The position numbers were made by a program, and so were the translations under genes. Of a stretch of DNA of 6,900 nucleotides, positions 1 to 6,459 are shown one piece after another. The notes under the pieces were generated by a model. It was not told where the DNA came from, did not search any database, and saw nothing but the letters and a program-made list of their open reading frames with translations. The stretch is from Comamonadaceae bacterium (GTDB lineage: Bacteria; Pseudomonadota; Gammaproteobacteria; Burkholderiales; Burkholderiaceae_C). Where the stretch lies: NCBI GenBank assembly GCA_027490485.1, contig JAIXYA010000281.1, forward strand, positions 1-6,900. Direction: 5' to 3'. Position 1 is the first letter of the stretch. Each line of letters starts with the position of its first letter.

Positions 1-662
1 AGCAGGGCAGGGCTAACCTGAAAGACTTTCAAGGCTTGGTAGCTTGCGGCGGTTTCAGCTATGGCGACACCTTGGGCGCAGGCGTGGGCTGGGCGCGCAG
101 CATTCTTTTTCACCCCGGCTTAAACGAGCAATTCCAAGCGTTCTTCCAACGCCAAGACACATTTGCTTTGGGCGTGTGCAATGGTTGTCAAATGTTTGCC
201 GAACTGGCCAGCATCATCCCTGGCACCGAGCATTGGCCCCGTTTCACCCACAACCAAAGCGAACGCTTTGAAGCCCGTTTGTCCATGGTGGAGGTGGTGG
301 ATTCCCCCAGCGTGTTCTTCAAAGGCATGGCCGGATTGAGGGCACCTGTTGCGGTGGCGCATGGCGAGGGTTTTGCTAATTTCTCAAGACAAGGCAATGC
401 TGCAAAAGTGCATTCAGCCATGCGGTTTGTGGACAACCTTGGGCAGGCGACCGATACCTATCCCTATAACCCGAATGGCAGTCCGGGTGGGTTGACCGCA
501 GTGACTACCGCAGATGGACGATTCACCGCCATGATGCCGCACCCCGAACGGGTGTTCAGAACTTTGCAGTTCAGCCACTACCCGCAAGCTAAAAGTGAAG
601 CAGTTTCTGAGTTCAGCCCTTGGATGCGTTTGTGGCGAAATGCTCGGGTTTGGGTAAATTGA
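1..662 (+). CDS. purL: Phosphoribosylformylglycinamidine synthase, C-terminal glutaminase domain (partial, 5' end outside window)
   Basis: This is the C-terminal part of FGAM synthase, the cytoplasmic enzyme that converts FGAR, glutamine and ATP to FGAM in step 4 of purine synthesis. The reading frame is open from the first base, so the gene begins upstream. What is visible is the class I glutamine amidotransferase domain, about 219 residues. It shows the family segment GLVACGGFSYGDTLGAG near the left edge, then the nucleophile elbow GVCNGCQ with the catalytic Cys codon at 177-179, and PHPERVFR with the catalytic His codon at 540-542 and Glu two codons later. It ends with SPWMRLWRNARVWVN, the usual PurL C-terminus. 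In proteobacteria this domain is fused to the synthase domain in a chain of about 1,300 residues; the rest is not in the window. All glutaminase residues are intact, so the gene looks functional. Confidence 0.97.
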   Translation, partial: QGRANLKDFQGLVACGGFSYGDTLGAGVGWARSILFHPGLNEQFQAFFQRQDTFALGVCNGCQMFAELASIIPGTEHWPRFTHNQSERFEARLSMVEVVDSPSVFFKGMAGLRAPVAVAHGEGFANFSRQGNAAKVHSAMRFVDNLGQATDTYPYNPNGSPGGLTAVTTADGRFTAMMPHPERVFRTLQFSHYPQAKSEAVSEFSPWMRLWRNARVWVN

Positions 663-681
663 TATTTGATAAATTTAATTT

Positions 682-686
682 AGGAG
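682..686 (+). promoter_or_regulatory. Ribosome binding site of the His-rich small protein
   Basis: AGGAG lies 10 bases before the ATG at 697, inside a markedly AT-rich 34-base gap after purL. It supports the ATG start of the downstream unknown gene and so its reality as a gene. I see no convincing -35/-10 pair in the gap, so read-through from purL is as likely as a separate promoter. Confidence 0.7.
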
Positions 687-696
687 TAATAAATAT

Positions 697-1113
697 ATGA
701 GTATTCCCCGTGATCGAGAATTAGCTGACACTTTGTATGCCTTGGTGGATTTGGCCGAGCACCTCAAGCTCGACCTGAATTTGCTGATCCATGGCCTGCA
801 AGACATGTACCACGCTGAAACGGGCTTGGCTGTGGTGGGTGGCAAGTCCAGCCACGATGTCGCGCATGACCAAACGGACCCTGCGCATGCCAAGCGCATG
901 GCTGACCATGCCGCCAACACAGAGCACGCCAACATGGCCTTGCAAAAGACCACACTGGCGCAACAAAAAATAGAGTCGGTGATCAAGTTACTGCTGATCA
1001 ACCACACCGACGCCGCCAGCATATTGAACGAATTTGAAAAAATACGAACCACCAAGTTACTGACCAGCGAAACCTTCAGCTTGGCGCATCTTCTCAAAGA
1101 CAAGCTGAAATAA
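697..1113 (+). CDS. Hypothetical small His-rich, probably all-helical protein (138 aa)
   Basis: I do not recognise this protein. It has a good ribosome binding site, an ATG start, and a stop codon that runs straight into an intrinsic terminator, so it is very likely a real gene. The protein has no signal peptide, no membrane segment and no cysteine, so it should be cytoplasmic. The composition (many Leu, Ala, Lys, Glu, few Gly/Pro outside residues 43-62) suggests helices at about 5-40, 63-100 and 104-136. Ten of 138 residues are His; five (53, 57, 64, 71, 77) are spaced 4, 7, 7 and 6 apart and could fall roughly on one helix face. Metal binding is possible but unproven. It starts 34 bases after purL in the same direction and may share its transcript. 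A function in purine synthesis cannot be inferred from position alone. Confidence 0.85.
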   Translation: MSIPRDRELADTLYALVDLAEHLKLDLNLLIHGLQDMYHAETGLAVVGGKSSHDVAHDQTDPAHAKRMADHAANTEHANMALQKTTLAQQKIESVIKLLLINHTDAASILNEFEKIRTTKLLTSETFSLAHLLKDKLK

Positions 1114-1138
1114 AAAAACCCTCGCAAGAGGGTTTTTT
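1112..1138. terminator. Bidirectional intrinsic terminator between convergent genes
   Basis: A perfect GC stem CCCTC/GAGGG (1119-1123 with 1128-1132) closes a GCAA tetraloop (1124-1127). It is flanked by seven A on the left (1112-1118) and six T on the right (1133-1138), which extend the stem with A-T pairs and supply a U-tract in either direction. It overlaps the TAA stop of the plus-strand unknown gene and lies 22 bases beyond the stop of the minus-strand parvulin gene, so it can end both the purL-side transcript and the selO operon. Confidence 0.92.
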
Positions 1139-1160
1139 CTTTGGGGCATCTAAACCGGTG

Positions 1161-1946
1161 TTATTCGATCTTGGCTTTTTCGCGCAAGCCTTGTTGGTAC
1201 TCGGCCAATTTGCCTTGTTGCATTTGTTGTGCAATTTGGGCTTTGACTTCGTCAAACTTGGGCACAGGTGTTTCGCGAGTGTCGTCTAAGCGGATGATGT
1301 GGAAACCAAACTGGGTTTTCACAGGTTTTTCTGTCACTTGACCTTTTTTCAGCTCCACCATGGCTTGTGAAAACTCCTTCACAAAGCTGCTGGGGTTGGC
1401 CCAATCGAGATCGCCGCCATTTGCACCAGAACCTGGGTCTTTGGATTGCTTTTTGGCGATGTCTTCAAATTTGCCGCCTTTTTTCAAGCTAGCGATGATG
1501 GCCTTGGCTTGTTCTTCCTTTTCCACCAAGATGTGGCGAGCGCGGTATTCTTTGCCGCTGTTGCTGGCCAGAAATTTGTCGTATTCGGCTTTGACATCAG
1601 CGTCGCTGACGGGGTTGGCTTTTTGGTATTGGGCAAACAACTCACGAATCAAAATACTTTGTTTGGCGATTTCAAGTTGGACTTTGTAATCGTCAGACGC
1701 CTCTACACCTTGTTTTTCGGCTTCTTGGACGAAAATTTCACGCATGATGACTTCTTCACGCAGCTGCTGCTCCATGTCAGGGGTAACGGGGCGACCTGAG
1801 CGCTCCAACTGAGAGGCCAGCATGTTCAAACGGGTTTTGGGAACCGCTTTGCCGTTGACAATGGCAACGTTTTGCGCATGCAAAGCCATGCTTGAAAGAC
1901 TTAAAACTGCCGCAGTGATCACGGAAGGAAGAAAAGAAAATCTCAT
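1161..1946 (-). CDS. Periplasmic parvulin-type peptidyl-prolyl cis-trans isomerase (261 aa, Par27/PpiC-like)
   Basis: This is a secreted prolyl isomerase and likely chaperone for periplasmic or outer-membrane proteins. Residues 1-24 form a Sec signal peptide with a hydrophobic core and a probable cleavage after ALHA, before Gln25. An N-terminal helical region (about 25-125) rich in charged residues precedes one parvulin domain (about 134-225). That domain shows ARHIL with the conserved His138, GGDLDW at 178-183 and FGFHIIRLDD at 213-222. A Gln-rich helical tail follows (about 230-261). One parvulin domain with N- and C-terminal extensions in about 27 kDa resembles Bordetella Par27 more than SurA (two domains) or E. 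coli PpiC (about 93 residues, no signal). The domain call is firm; the Par27 comparison is from memory. It is the last gene of the minus-strand operon, 18 bases after bolA, with only a weak AAAGA ribosome site. Confidence 0.93.
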   Translation of the reverse strand: MRFSFLPSVITAAVLSLSSMALHAQNVAIVNGKAVPKTRLNMLASQLERSGRPVTPDMEQQLREEVIMREIFVQEAEKQGVEASDDYKVQLEIAKQSILIRELFAQYQKANPVSDADVKAEYDKFLASNSGKEYRARHILVEKEEQAKAIIASLKKGGKFEDIAKKQSKDPGSGANGGDLDWANPSSFVKEFSQAMVELKKGQVTEKPVKTQFGFHIIRLDDTRETPVPKFDEVKAQIAQQMQQGKLAEYQQGLREKAKIE

Positions 1947-1964
1947 GAAAGGTCTTTCGAAGTA

Positions 1965-2237
1965 TTAATTAGTGGGATCAACAATTTCTATGGCCAAGGC
2001 GTGAAGGCCCTGAGCAATAAATGCGTGCAGCGCATCATACACAAGCCGATGTTTGGCGACTCTGGTGAGGCCATTGAAGCCAGCGCAGCCGATACGCACC
2101 CGAAAGTGGGTGCCTTGACCTGTGCCGTCTGAACCGCTGTGCCCTGCATGGGCTGCGCTTTCATCCACGATGTCCAGCGCAAACGGCTGAAGCTTTTCCT
2201 TCAAGGCAAGTTCTAGTTGATCTGCGCTGATGTTCAT
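1965..2237 (-). CDS. bolA: BolA family protein (90 aa)
   Basis: A small cytoplasmic protein of the BolA family, whose members pair with monothiol glutaredoxins around a shared [2Fe-2S] cluster and are linked to iron-sulfur/redox handling and stress-related morphology. The sequence shows the family pattern: DESAAHAGH at 25-33, THFRVRI at 43-49, then FNGL and the signature AKHRLVYDAL at 61-70 with the invariant His63, and the final strand HALAIEIVD. The length is normal. The ATG overlaps the yciB stop by four bases (ATGA), and a GGAAG site lies seven bases upstream inside yciB, so this start is well supported. Whether it is BolA proper or the IbaG paralogue cannot be settled by eye, but the HAGH loop and RLVY motif favour BolA. 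Cys51 is not a family-wide ligand that I know of. Confidence 0.94.
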   Translation of the reverse strand: MNISADQLELALKEKLQPFALDIVDESAAHAGHSGSDGTGQGTHFRVRIGCAGFNGLTRVAKHRLVYDALHAFIAQGLHALAIEIVDPTN

Positions 2238-2788
2238 GGGGTTTCTTCCGGTACAGCTTCATCATTTTTGATGAAGCGACTGAGGTAGAGGGCTTGAATC
2301 ACCACAAACACCAGCATCAAACCCATGCCGCCAAACAATTTGTAGCTGACCCAAGTGTCAAGGTCAAAGCTATAAGCCACCCACAGGTTGAGCACGCCCA
2401 TCAAGACAAAAAAACCAGTCCAAGCCCACAGCAAACGCAGCCATACTGGCGTTGGCAGCTCCAACTGCGAGCCCATCAGGCTTTGCAAAAAATTGCGCTT
2501 AAACAGCAAGTGTCCTAAAGCCAAAGCGCCACCCATCAACCAGTACAGCACCGTGGGCTTCCATTTGATGAAGGTGTCATCGTGAAACACCAAGGTCGCG
2601 CCGCCAAACAACACAATGATGACCAGACTGACCCATTGCATGGTCTCGACCTTGCCATGGCGAAAGTGCAACCAGCCAATTTGCAGCAAGGTGGCCGCAA
2701 TCGCGACCGCTGTGGCCACATAAATACCGGCCAGCTTGAAGGTGATGAAAAACAGGGCGATAGGGAGAAAGTCCGTTAGCAGCTTCAT
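2234..2788 (-). CDS. yciB: YciB/IspZ family inner-membrane protein (intracellular septation protein A, 184 aa)
   Basis: A polytopic inner-membrane protein of the YciB family (older name IspZ, septation protein A), which in enterobacteria interacts with cell-elongation and division proteins and affects envelope integrity. Its biochemical activity is not established. About five membrane segments can be seen, near residues 6-39 (possibly two), 50-68, 78-95, 118-139 and 150-170. Family motifs include DFLPIALFFITFK at the N-terminus, DTFIKWKPTVLYW at 71-83, NLWVAY at 134-139 and WVSYKLFGG at 146-154. I chose the ATG at 2786-2788, one base after the msrB stop, because MKLLTDFLP is the standard family start and AAGG lies six bases upstream. 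An in-frame longer version would start inside msrB and adds eight unconserved residues. The stop overlaps the bolA start by four bases. Confidence 0.95.
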   Translation of the reverse strand: MKLLTDFLPIALFFITFKLAGIYVATAVAIAATLLQIGWLHFRHGKVETMQWVSLVIIVLFGGATLVFHDDTFIKWKPTVLYWLMGGALALGHLLFKRNFLQSLMGSQLELPTPVWLRLLWAWTGFFVLMGVLNLWVAYSFDLDTWVSYKLFGGMGLMLVFVVIQALYLSRFIKNDEAVPEETP

Positions 2789-2789
2789 A

Positions 2790-3206
2790 TCAGCCCTTGT
2801 CTTGGGGGTCAAACTGCAGGGCTGCAGAGTTCATGCAGTAGCGCAAACCGGTGGGGGCGGGGCCGTCAGGGAAAACATGGCCTAAATGGGCGCCACATTG
2901 GGCGCACACCGTCTCGGTGCGCACCATGCCATGGGCTCGGTCAACCCGTTCTTCAATCGCACCCGCCACCGCGCTTTGGTAAAAACTGGGCCAACCGCAG
3001 CCCGAGTCAAACTTGGTGCTGTCATCAAACAGCAAGGCGTCGCAGCAGATGCAGTGGTACTGGCCTTTGGCCCAATGGTCTTCGTAGCGACCGGTGAAAG
3101 CGCGTTCGGTGGCAGCTTGGCGTGTGACTTCATAAGCCAAAGGTTCTGCGCCTTTGCTGGCCAGCAAGGCTCGCCATTGTTCGGGGGTCTTGGGAAGGTC
3201 TGTCAT
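2790..3206 (-). CDS. msrB: Peptide-methionine (R)-S-oxide reductase MsrB (138 aa)
   Basis: MsrB reduces the R-epimer of methionine sulfoxide in oxidised proteins, normally drawing electrons from thioredoxin. The protein has no signal peptide, so it is the cytoplasmic form. All key residues are present: the zinc site Cys52, Cys55, Cys101 and Cys104 (CICC and CAQC), the [10 protein letters not shown] block at 66-75 with possible resolving Cys70, [10 protein letters not shown] at 107-116, and RYCMNSAAL at 122-130 with the catalytic Cys124. The length is typical. I chose the ATG at 3204-3206 because it gives the usual [11 protein letters not shown] start and overlaps the selO stop as ATGA; a longer in-frame start would lie within selO. 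There is no obvious ribosome site, which fits translation coupled to termination of selO. The pairing with selO suggests a shared role under oxidative stress (inference). Confidence 0.97.
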   Translation of the reverse strand: MTDLPKTPEQWRALLASKGAEPLAYEVTRQAATERAFTGRYEDHWAKGQYHCICCDALLFDDSTKFDSGCGWPSFYQSAVAGAIEERVDRAHGMVRTETVCAQCGAHLGHVFPDGPAPTGLRYCMNSAALQFDPQDKG

Positions 3207-4699
3207 GAAGAACAACTGATGGAAATGGAGGAAGCCCAATCGGGCGGGAAGGTGGCGTAGCTCTCAAAGCCGGGGTGTTCGTCAAACGGCGCACTCAGCA
3301 GTTTCAACAAGGTTGCCACCTCAGAAAAGTCACCCATTTTCGCTTGTCGAATAGCTTGCTCGCCCAAATGGTTGCGCAAGACGTATTTAGGGTTGCAAGC
3401 CAGCATGGATTTGGCGCTACGGAACAAGTCTTCCTCGGCCAAACGCGACAGGTACTGCCCCAGCCACACTTGCCAAGCGCTTGGCTCGATGAACATATCG
3501 CCCACCTTGTCAAAGGCAGCAGTTTGATGGCCAGTTGCGTAGCCAGCCACGGCTTGGCTCAGGCGTCGCCAAAAAATCGTCAAGTCGGTGCGTTCAGTGG
3601 CCAACAGCTTAAACACCTCGTTGATCAACGTGTGGTCGCCAGTTTTGACTTCTTTCAGCCCCAGTTTGGCGGCCATGCGTTGGTCCAGTTGCGCTGGGTA
3701 GAGGGTTTTGTAAACGTCCAGTACCTCAACCGCTGCATCTTGGTCTTGGATCAGCGGGAGCAGGGCTTGACCCAAGCAGTACAGATTCCAAAAGGCGATC
3801 TGCGGTTGCCGAGCGTAAGCATAGCGGCCTTGGTGATCCGAGTGGTTGCAAATATGGGCGGGGTCAAAACCGTCTAAGAATTGGAAAGGGCCGTAGTCTA
3901 TGGTCAGGCCCAACAAACTCATGTTGTCGGTGTTCATCACACCATGGCAAAAGCCCACCGATTGCCAGTGAGCCAAAAGCACAGCGGTGCGTTGCACCAC
4001 CGTTTCCAGCAAGCCCAGATACTGGGCAGACCCTTGGGGAAGCGACAAAAGTTCAGGAAAGTGGTTGGCAATGGCGTGGTCGGTGAGTTGTTTCAACTCT
4101 TCCTGCCGCCCAAGGGAGGCGAAATGTTCAAAATGACCGAAGCGCAAAAAGCTGGGTGCCACACGGGTGACCACCGCAGCCGTTTCCACCTCTTCACGCA
4201 GCACCTTGTCTGGCGAACCGACGATGGCCAAAGCGCGGGTGGTGGGAATACCCAAGCCATGCATGGCTTCGCTGCACAAAAACTCCCGAATGCTTGAGCG
4301 CAACACTGCCCGCCCGTCGCCCATGCGGGAGTAAGGCGTGAGACCTGCGCCTTTGAGTTGCAATTCTTGTGTGCCTGCGGGTGTGTCAATTTCGCCCAAC
4401 CACAAAGCACGTCCGTCACCCAACTGGCCAGCCCACACGCCAAATTGGTGACCGCTGTAGACGCTGGCCAAAGGCTGGCTGCCAGGCAGCACTTCGTTGC
4501 CTGCCAAGGCTTGCAAACTGGTGTTGGACTGCCACCAATCGTCGGGCAAGCCCAAACTGTGGGCCAAGGCGTCGCTGCGACTGACCCAATGCACGTCGCG
4601 CAGTGGGGCGGCATTCACCGGTGTGAAAAAAGCGTTTCCCAAGGTGGCGAATCGGTTGCGCCAAGTCAGGGTAGAAAGGGGATCAGCCAAAGATTGCAT
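3203..4699 (-). CDS. selO: SelO/YdiU family protein adenylyltransferase (pseudokinase fold, 498 aa)
   Basis: SelO transfers AMP from ATP to protein side chains (AMPylation) using a kinase fold that binds ATP flipped; in E. coli it is linked to oxidative-stress resistance. Family blocks are clear: [20 protein letters not shown] (79-98), LQLKGAG with Lys116, [17 protein letters not shown] with Glu139, HGVMNTDNM (252-260) with Asp258/Asn259, and [14 protein letters not shown] with metal-binding Asp268. Spacing matches the published Pseudomonas residues K113, E136, D252, N253, D262. The C-terminus is Cys-Ser-Ser, the position where animal SelO carries selenocysteine; here it is an ordinary TGT codon. 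Cys284 in [13 protein letters not shown] is the expected disulfide partner of Cys496. I chose the ATG at 4697-4699; a TTG 27 bases further upstream is possible but has no support. No clear ribosome site precedes the ATG. It is the first gene of the operon and overlaps msrB by four bases. Confidence 0.97.
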   Translation of the reverse strand: MQSLADPLSTLTWRNRFATLGNAFFTPVNAAPLRDVHWVSRSDALAHSLGLPDDWWQSNTSLQALAGNEVLPGSQPLASVYSGHQFGVWAGQLGDGRALWLGEIDTPAGTQELQLKGAGLTPYSRMGDGRAVLRSSIREFLCSEAMHGLGIPTTRALAIVGSPDKVLREEVETAAVVTRVAPSFLRFGHFEHFASLGRQEELKQLTDHAIANHFPELLSLPQGSAQYLGLLETVVQRTAVLLAHWQSVGFCHGVMNTDNMSLLGLTIDYGPFQFLDGFDPAHICNHSDHQGRYAYARQPQIAFWNLYCLGQALLPLIQDQDAAVEVLDVYKTLYPAQLDQRMAAKLGLKEVKTGDHTLINEVFKLLATERTDLTIFWRRLSQAVAGYATGHQTAAFDKVGDMFIEPSAWQVWLGQYLSRLAEEDLFRSAKSMLACNPKYVLRNHLGEQAIRQAKMGDFSEVATLLKLLSAPFDEHPGFESYATFPPDWASSISISCSS

Positions 4700-4705
4700 G
4701 GTGAG

Positions 4706-4717
4706 ATTGTGCACAAT
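4706..4717. promoter_or_regulatory. Perfect 12-base palindrome, candidate operator in divergent intergenic region
   Basis: ATTGTGCACAAT is a perfect palindrome. It sits six bases upstream of the selO ATG and 48 bases upstream of the ligase ATG, in the only divergent gap of the window (4700-4765). A dyad placed between divergent genes is typical of a regulator site, and its T-rich/A-rich ends with a GTGCAC core would suit a dimeric helix-turn-helix protein. No regulator gene is in the window and I cannot name the protein. A chance 12-base palindrome is possible. No convincing sigma-70 promoter pair stands out on either strand in this gap. Confidence 0.35.
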
Positions 4718-4753
4718 ACCCCCCAACCTTTAACCGCACGGGGCGATGACCCT

Positions 4754-4758
4754 AGGAG
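4754..4758 (+). promoter_or_regulatory. Ribosome binding site of the acyl-CoA ligase
   Basis: AGGAG lies seven bases before the ATG at 4766 and decides the start. The same frame is open for a further 408 bases upstream, but that part runs antisense through selO and is not expected to be translated. Confidence 0.85.
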
Positions 4759-4765
4759 ACTGTCC

Positions 4766-6391
4766 ATGCTCGGACTGATGCAACAACAAGATTTATCTGT
4801 CAGCTCTTTGATTGATTTTGCAGAAAAACACCATGGTGATGTGGAAATCGTGTCACGCCGTATGGAAGGCGATATTCACCGCAGCACGTGGGCGACCATT
4901 GCCAGTCGATCACGGCAAGTGGCCAATGCCTTGGACCAATGTAAGATTGGCCAAGGCGCACGGGTGGCGACCTTGGCTTGGAACGGTTACCGGCATTTGG
5001 AGTTGTACTTTGGGGTCAGCAGCAGCGGCCGCGTTATTCACACCCTGAACCCGCGTTTGCACCCTGACCAAATTGTGTGGATTGCCAACCATGCCGAAGA
5101 CGAGGTGATGTGCTTTGACATGACGTTTTTGCCGATCGCCCAGCAAATCCATGCGCGTTGCACCACTGTAAAGCATTGGGTGGCCTTGTGTGATGCCGAC
5201 AAACTGCCCGCTGACAGCGGCATCCCTGGTTTGGTCAGCTATGAAAGCTGGATGAGCCACCAGTCCACCGACTATGCCTGGCCCACGCTGGATGAAAACT
5301 CGGCCTCTTGCATGTGCTACACCAGCGGCACCACGGGCAACCCCAAAGCGGCGCTGTACAGCCACCGTTCCACCGTGCTTCATGCCTATGCCTGCGCTTT
5401 GCCCGATGTGATGTGCCTGTCGGCGCGGGATTCGATATTGCCAGTGGTGCCCATGTTCCACGTGAGCGCCTGGGGCCTGCCTTACAGCGCTGCCATGGTA
5501 GGCGCTAAATTGGTGTTCCCTGGCGCGGCACTCGACGGCAAGTCGATTTACGAGTTGCTGGAAACCGAAAAAGTCACCTTGGCTGCGGGTGTGCCTACGG
5601 TGTGGCAAATGCTGTTGGGCCACTTGGGCGCCAACAACCTGCGCTTCAATTATTTGAAGCGCACGGTGATTGGCGGCTCAGCCTGCCCACCCGCCATGAT
5701 CCACGCCTTCAACGACCAATATGGTGTCGAAGTACTGCATGCTTGGGGCATGACTGAGCTAAGCCCATTGGGTACTTTGTGCACTTTGAAGAACAAACAC
5801 CTCGATTTGCCCGAAGACGAGAAGATGAAAATCCGCTTGAAGCAAGGCCGAGCGATTTTCGGCATCGACTTCAAAATCGTGGACGACAACGGCAAAGAAC
5901 AAGCCCATGATGGCAAAGCCTATGGCGATTTGCTGGTCAAAGGGCCTTGGGTGATTCAAGAATATTTCAAGCAAGAAGGTGCATCGCCCTTGGTGGACGG
6001 TTGGTTCCCTACCGGCGACGTGGCGACCGTTGACGCCGATGGCTATATGCAAATCACCGACCGCAGCAAGGATGTGATCAAGTCTGGCGGCGAATGGATC
6101 AGCTCTATTGATGTGGAAAACATCGCCATGGCCCACCCCGATGTGTTGATGGCCGCCTGCATTGGCATGGCGCATCCCAAATGGGACGAACGCCCCATCG
6201 TGGTGGTGGTGCCCAAGCCTGGGAAAACGGTGGTGCGTGAGGAGTTGCTGAAGTTTTACGAAGGAAAAATTGCGAAATGGCAAATTCCCGATGACGCGGT
6301 TTTTGTGGAGTCAATACCCATAGGTGCAACAGGGAAAATGCTCAAGACCAAATTGCGTGAAATGTTGAGTACTTATCAACTGCCTTCCTAG
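4766..6391 (+). CDS. AMP-forming acyl-CoA ligase (541 aa; fatty-acid or 3-methylthiopropionate CoA ligase type)
   Basis: This ANL-superfamily enzyme activates a carboxylic acid with ATP to an acyl-AMP and then to acyl-CoA, in the cytoplasm. All core motifs are present: the phosphate loop YTSGTTGNPK (185-194), AWGMTELSP (326-334), GWFPTGD (412-418) with Asp418, the hinge region DRSKDVIKSGGEWIS (432-446) with Arg433, and GATGK with the catalytic Lys524. The N-terminus MLGLMQ and the overall length match a proteobacterial subfamily variously annotated as long- or medium-chain fatty-acid CoA ligase or DmdB (3-methylthiopropionyl-CoA ligase). Sequence alone does not fix the substrate, so I give no symbol. 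The start at 4766 is set by AGGAG seven bases upstream and by the MLGLMQ start. It diverges from selO and is followed after 68 bases by an ABC-transporter binding protein on the same strand, suggesting import and activation of the same class of acid (inference). Confidence 0.93.
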   Translation: MLGLMQQQDLSVSSLIDFAEKHHGDVEIVSRRMEGDIHRSTWATIASRSRQVANALDQCKIGQGARVATLAWNGYRHLELYFGVSSSGRVIHTLNPRLHPDQIVWIANHAEDEVMCFDMTFLPIAQQIHARCTTVKHWVALCDADKLPADSGIPGLVSYESWMSHQSTDYAWPTLDENSASCMCYTSGTTGNPKAALYSHRSTVLHAYACALPDVMCLSARDSILPVVPMFHVSAWGLPYSAAMVGAKLVFPGAALDGKSIYELLETEKVTLAAGVPTVWQMLLGHLGANNLRFNYLKRTVIGGSACPPAMIHAFNDQYGVEVLHAWGMTELSPLGTLCTLKNKHLDLPEDEKMKIRLKQGRAIFGIDFKIVDDNGKEQAHDGKAYGDLLVKGPWVIQEYFKQEGASPLVDGWFPTGDVATVDADGYMQITDRSKDVIKSGGEWISSIDVENIAMAHPDVLMAACIGMAHPKWDERPIVVVVPKPGKTVVREELLKFYEGKIAKWQIPDDAVFVESIPIGATGKMLKTKLREMLSTYQLPS

Positions 6392-6448
6392 GATATTCCC
6401 TAGCAGAGTAAACCCCTGTTTGCGATTAGGCTAGCGAGTATTGCAATC

Positions 6449-6454
6449 AGGAGA
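6449..6454 (+). promoter_or_regulatory. Ribosome binding site of the ABC-transporter binding protein
   Basis: AGGAGA lies five bases before the ATG at 6460 and sets that start. The 68-base gap after the ligase (6392-6459) shows no clear intrinsic terminator. It contains only a weak inverted repeat, CTAGC at 6400-6404 with GCTAG at 6430-6434 and a 25-base loop, so read-through from the ligase is plausible. Confidence 0.8.
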
Positions 6455-6459
6455 CTTGA

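Noticed and set aside
1947..1958. Small inverted repeat GAAAG-GT-CTTTC just before the parvulin start.
   Set aside because: Five-base arms with a two-base spacer are common by chance, and the site lies in an 18-base intra-operon gap where a separate operator is not expected.
3275..4297. Two long plus-strand open frames (3275-3877 and 3881-4297) opposite selO.
   Set aside because: They are shadows of selO. Their translations show no recognisable domain and have unusual composition rich in Gln, His and Val, and there are no convincing ribosome sites.
4700..4726. A longer selO starting at a TTG at 4724-4726.
   Set aside because: The added nine residues have no family support and no properly spaced ribosome site. 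The extension would also place the palindrome inside the coding region. The ATG at 4697-4699 is the simpler start, although it too lacks a clear ribosome site.
4358..4765. In-frame open 5' extension of the acyl-CoA ligase (136 extra codons).
   Set aside because: It runs antisense through the well-conserved selO 5' region. The AGGAG site and the family-typical MLGLMQ start place the true start at 4766. The open frame is a by-product of selO codon use.
4910..5623. A 237-codon minus-strand open frame inside the ligase gene.
   Set aside because: The translation is rich in His, Gly and Arg and has no domain features. The plus-strand ligase with all its motifs covers the whole region.
5759..6283. 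A 174-codon minus-strand open frame inside the ligase gene.
   Set aside because: It is antisense to the conserved C-terminal motifs of the ligase and has low-complexity His-rich content, as expected of a shadow frame.
6386..6434. Short palindrome TCCTAGGA at the ligase stop and a CTAGC/GCTAG repeat as a possible terminator.
   Set aside because: The stems are only four or five pairs, the second has a 25-base loop, and there is no T-tract, so neither qualifies as an intrinsic terminator.
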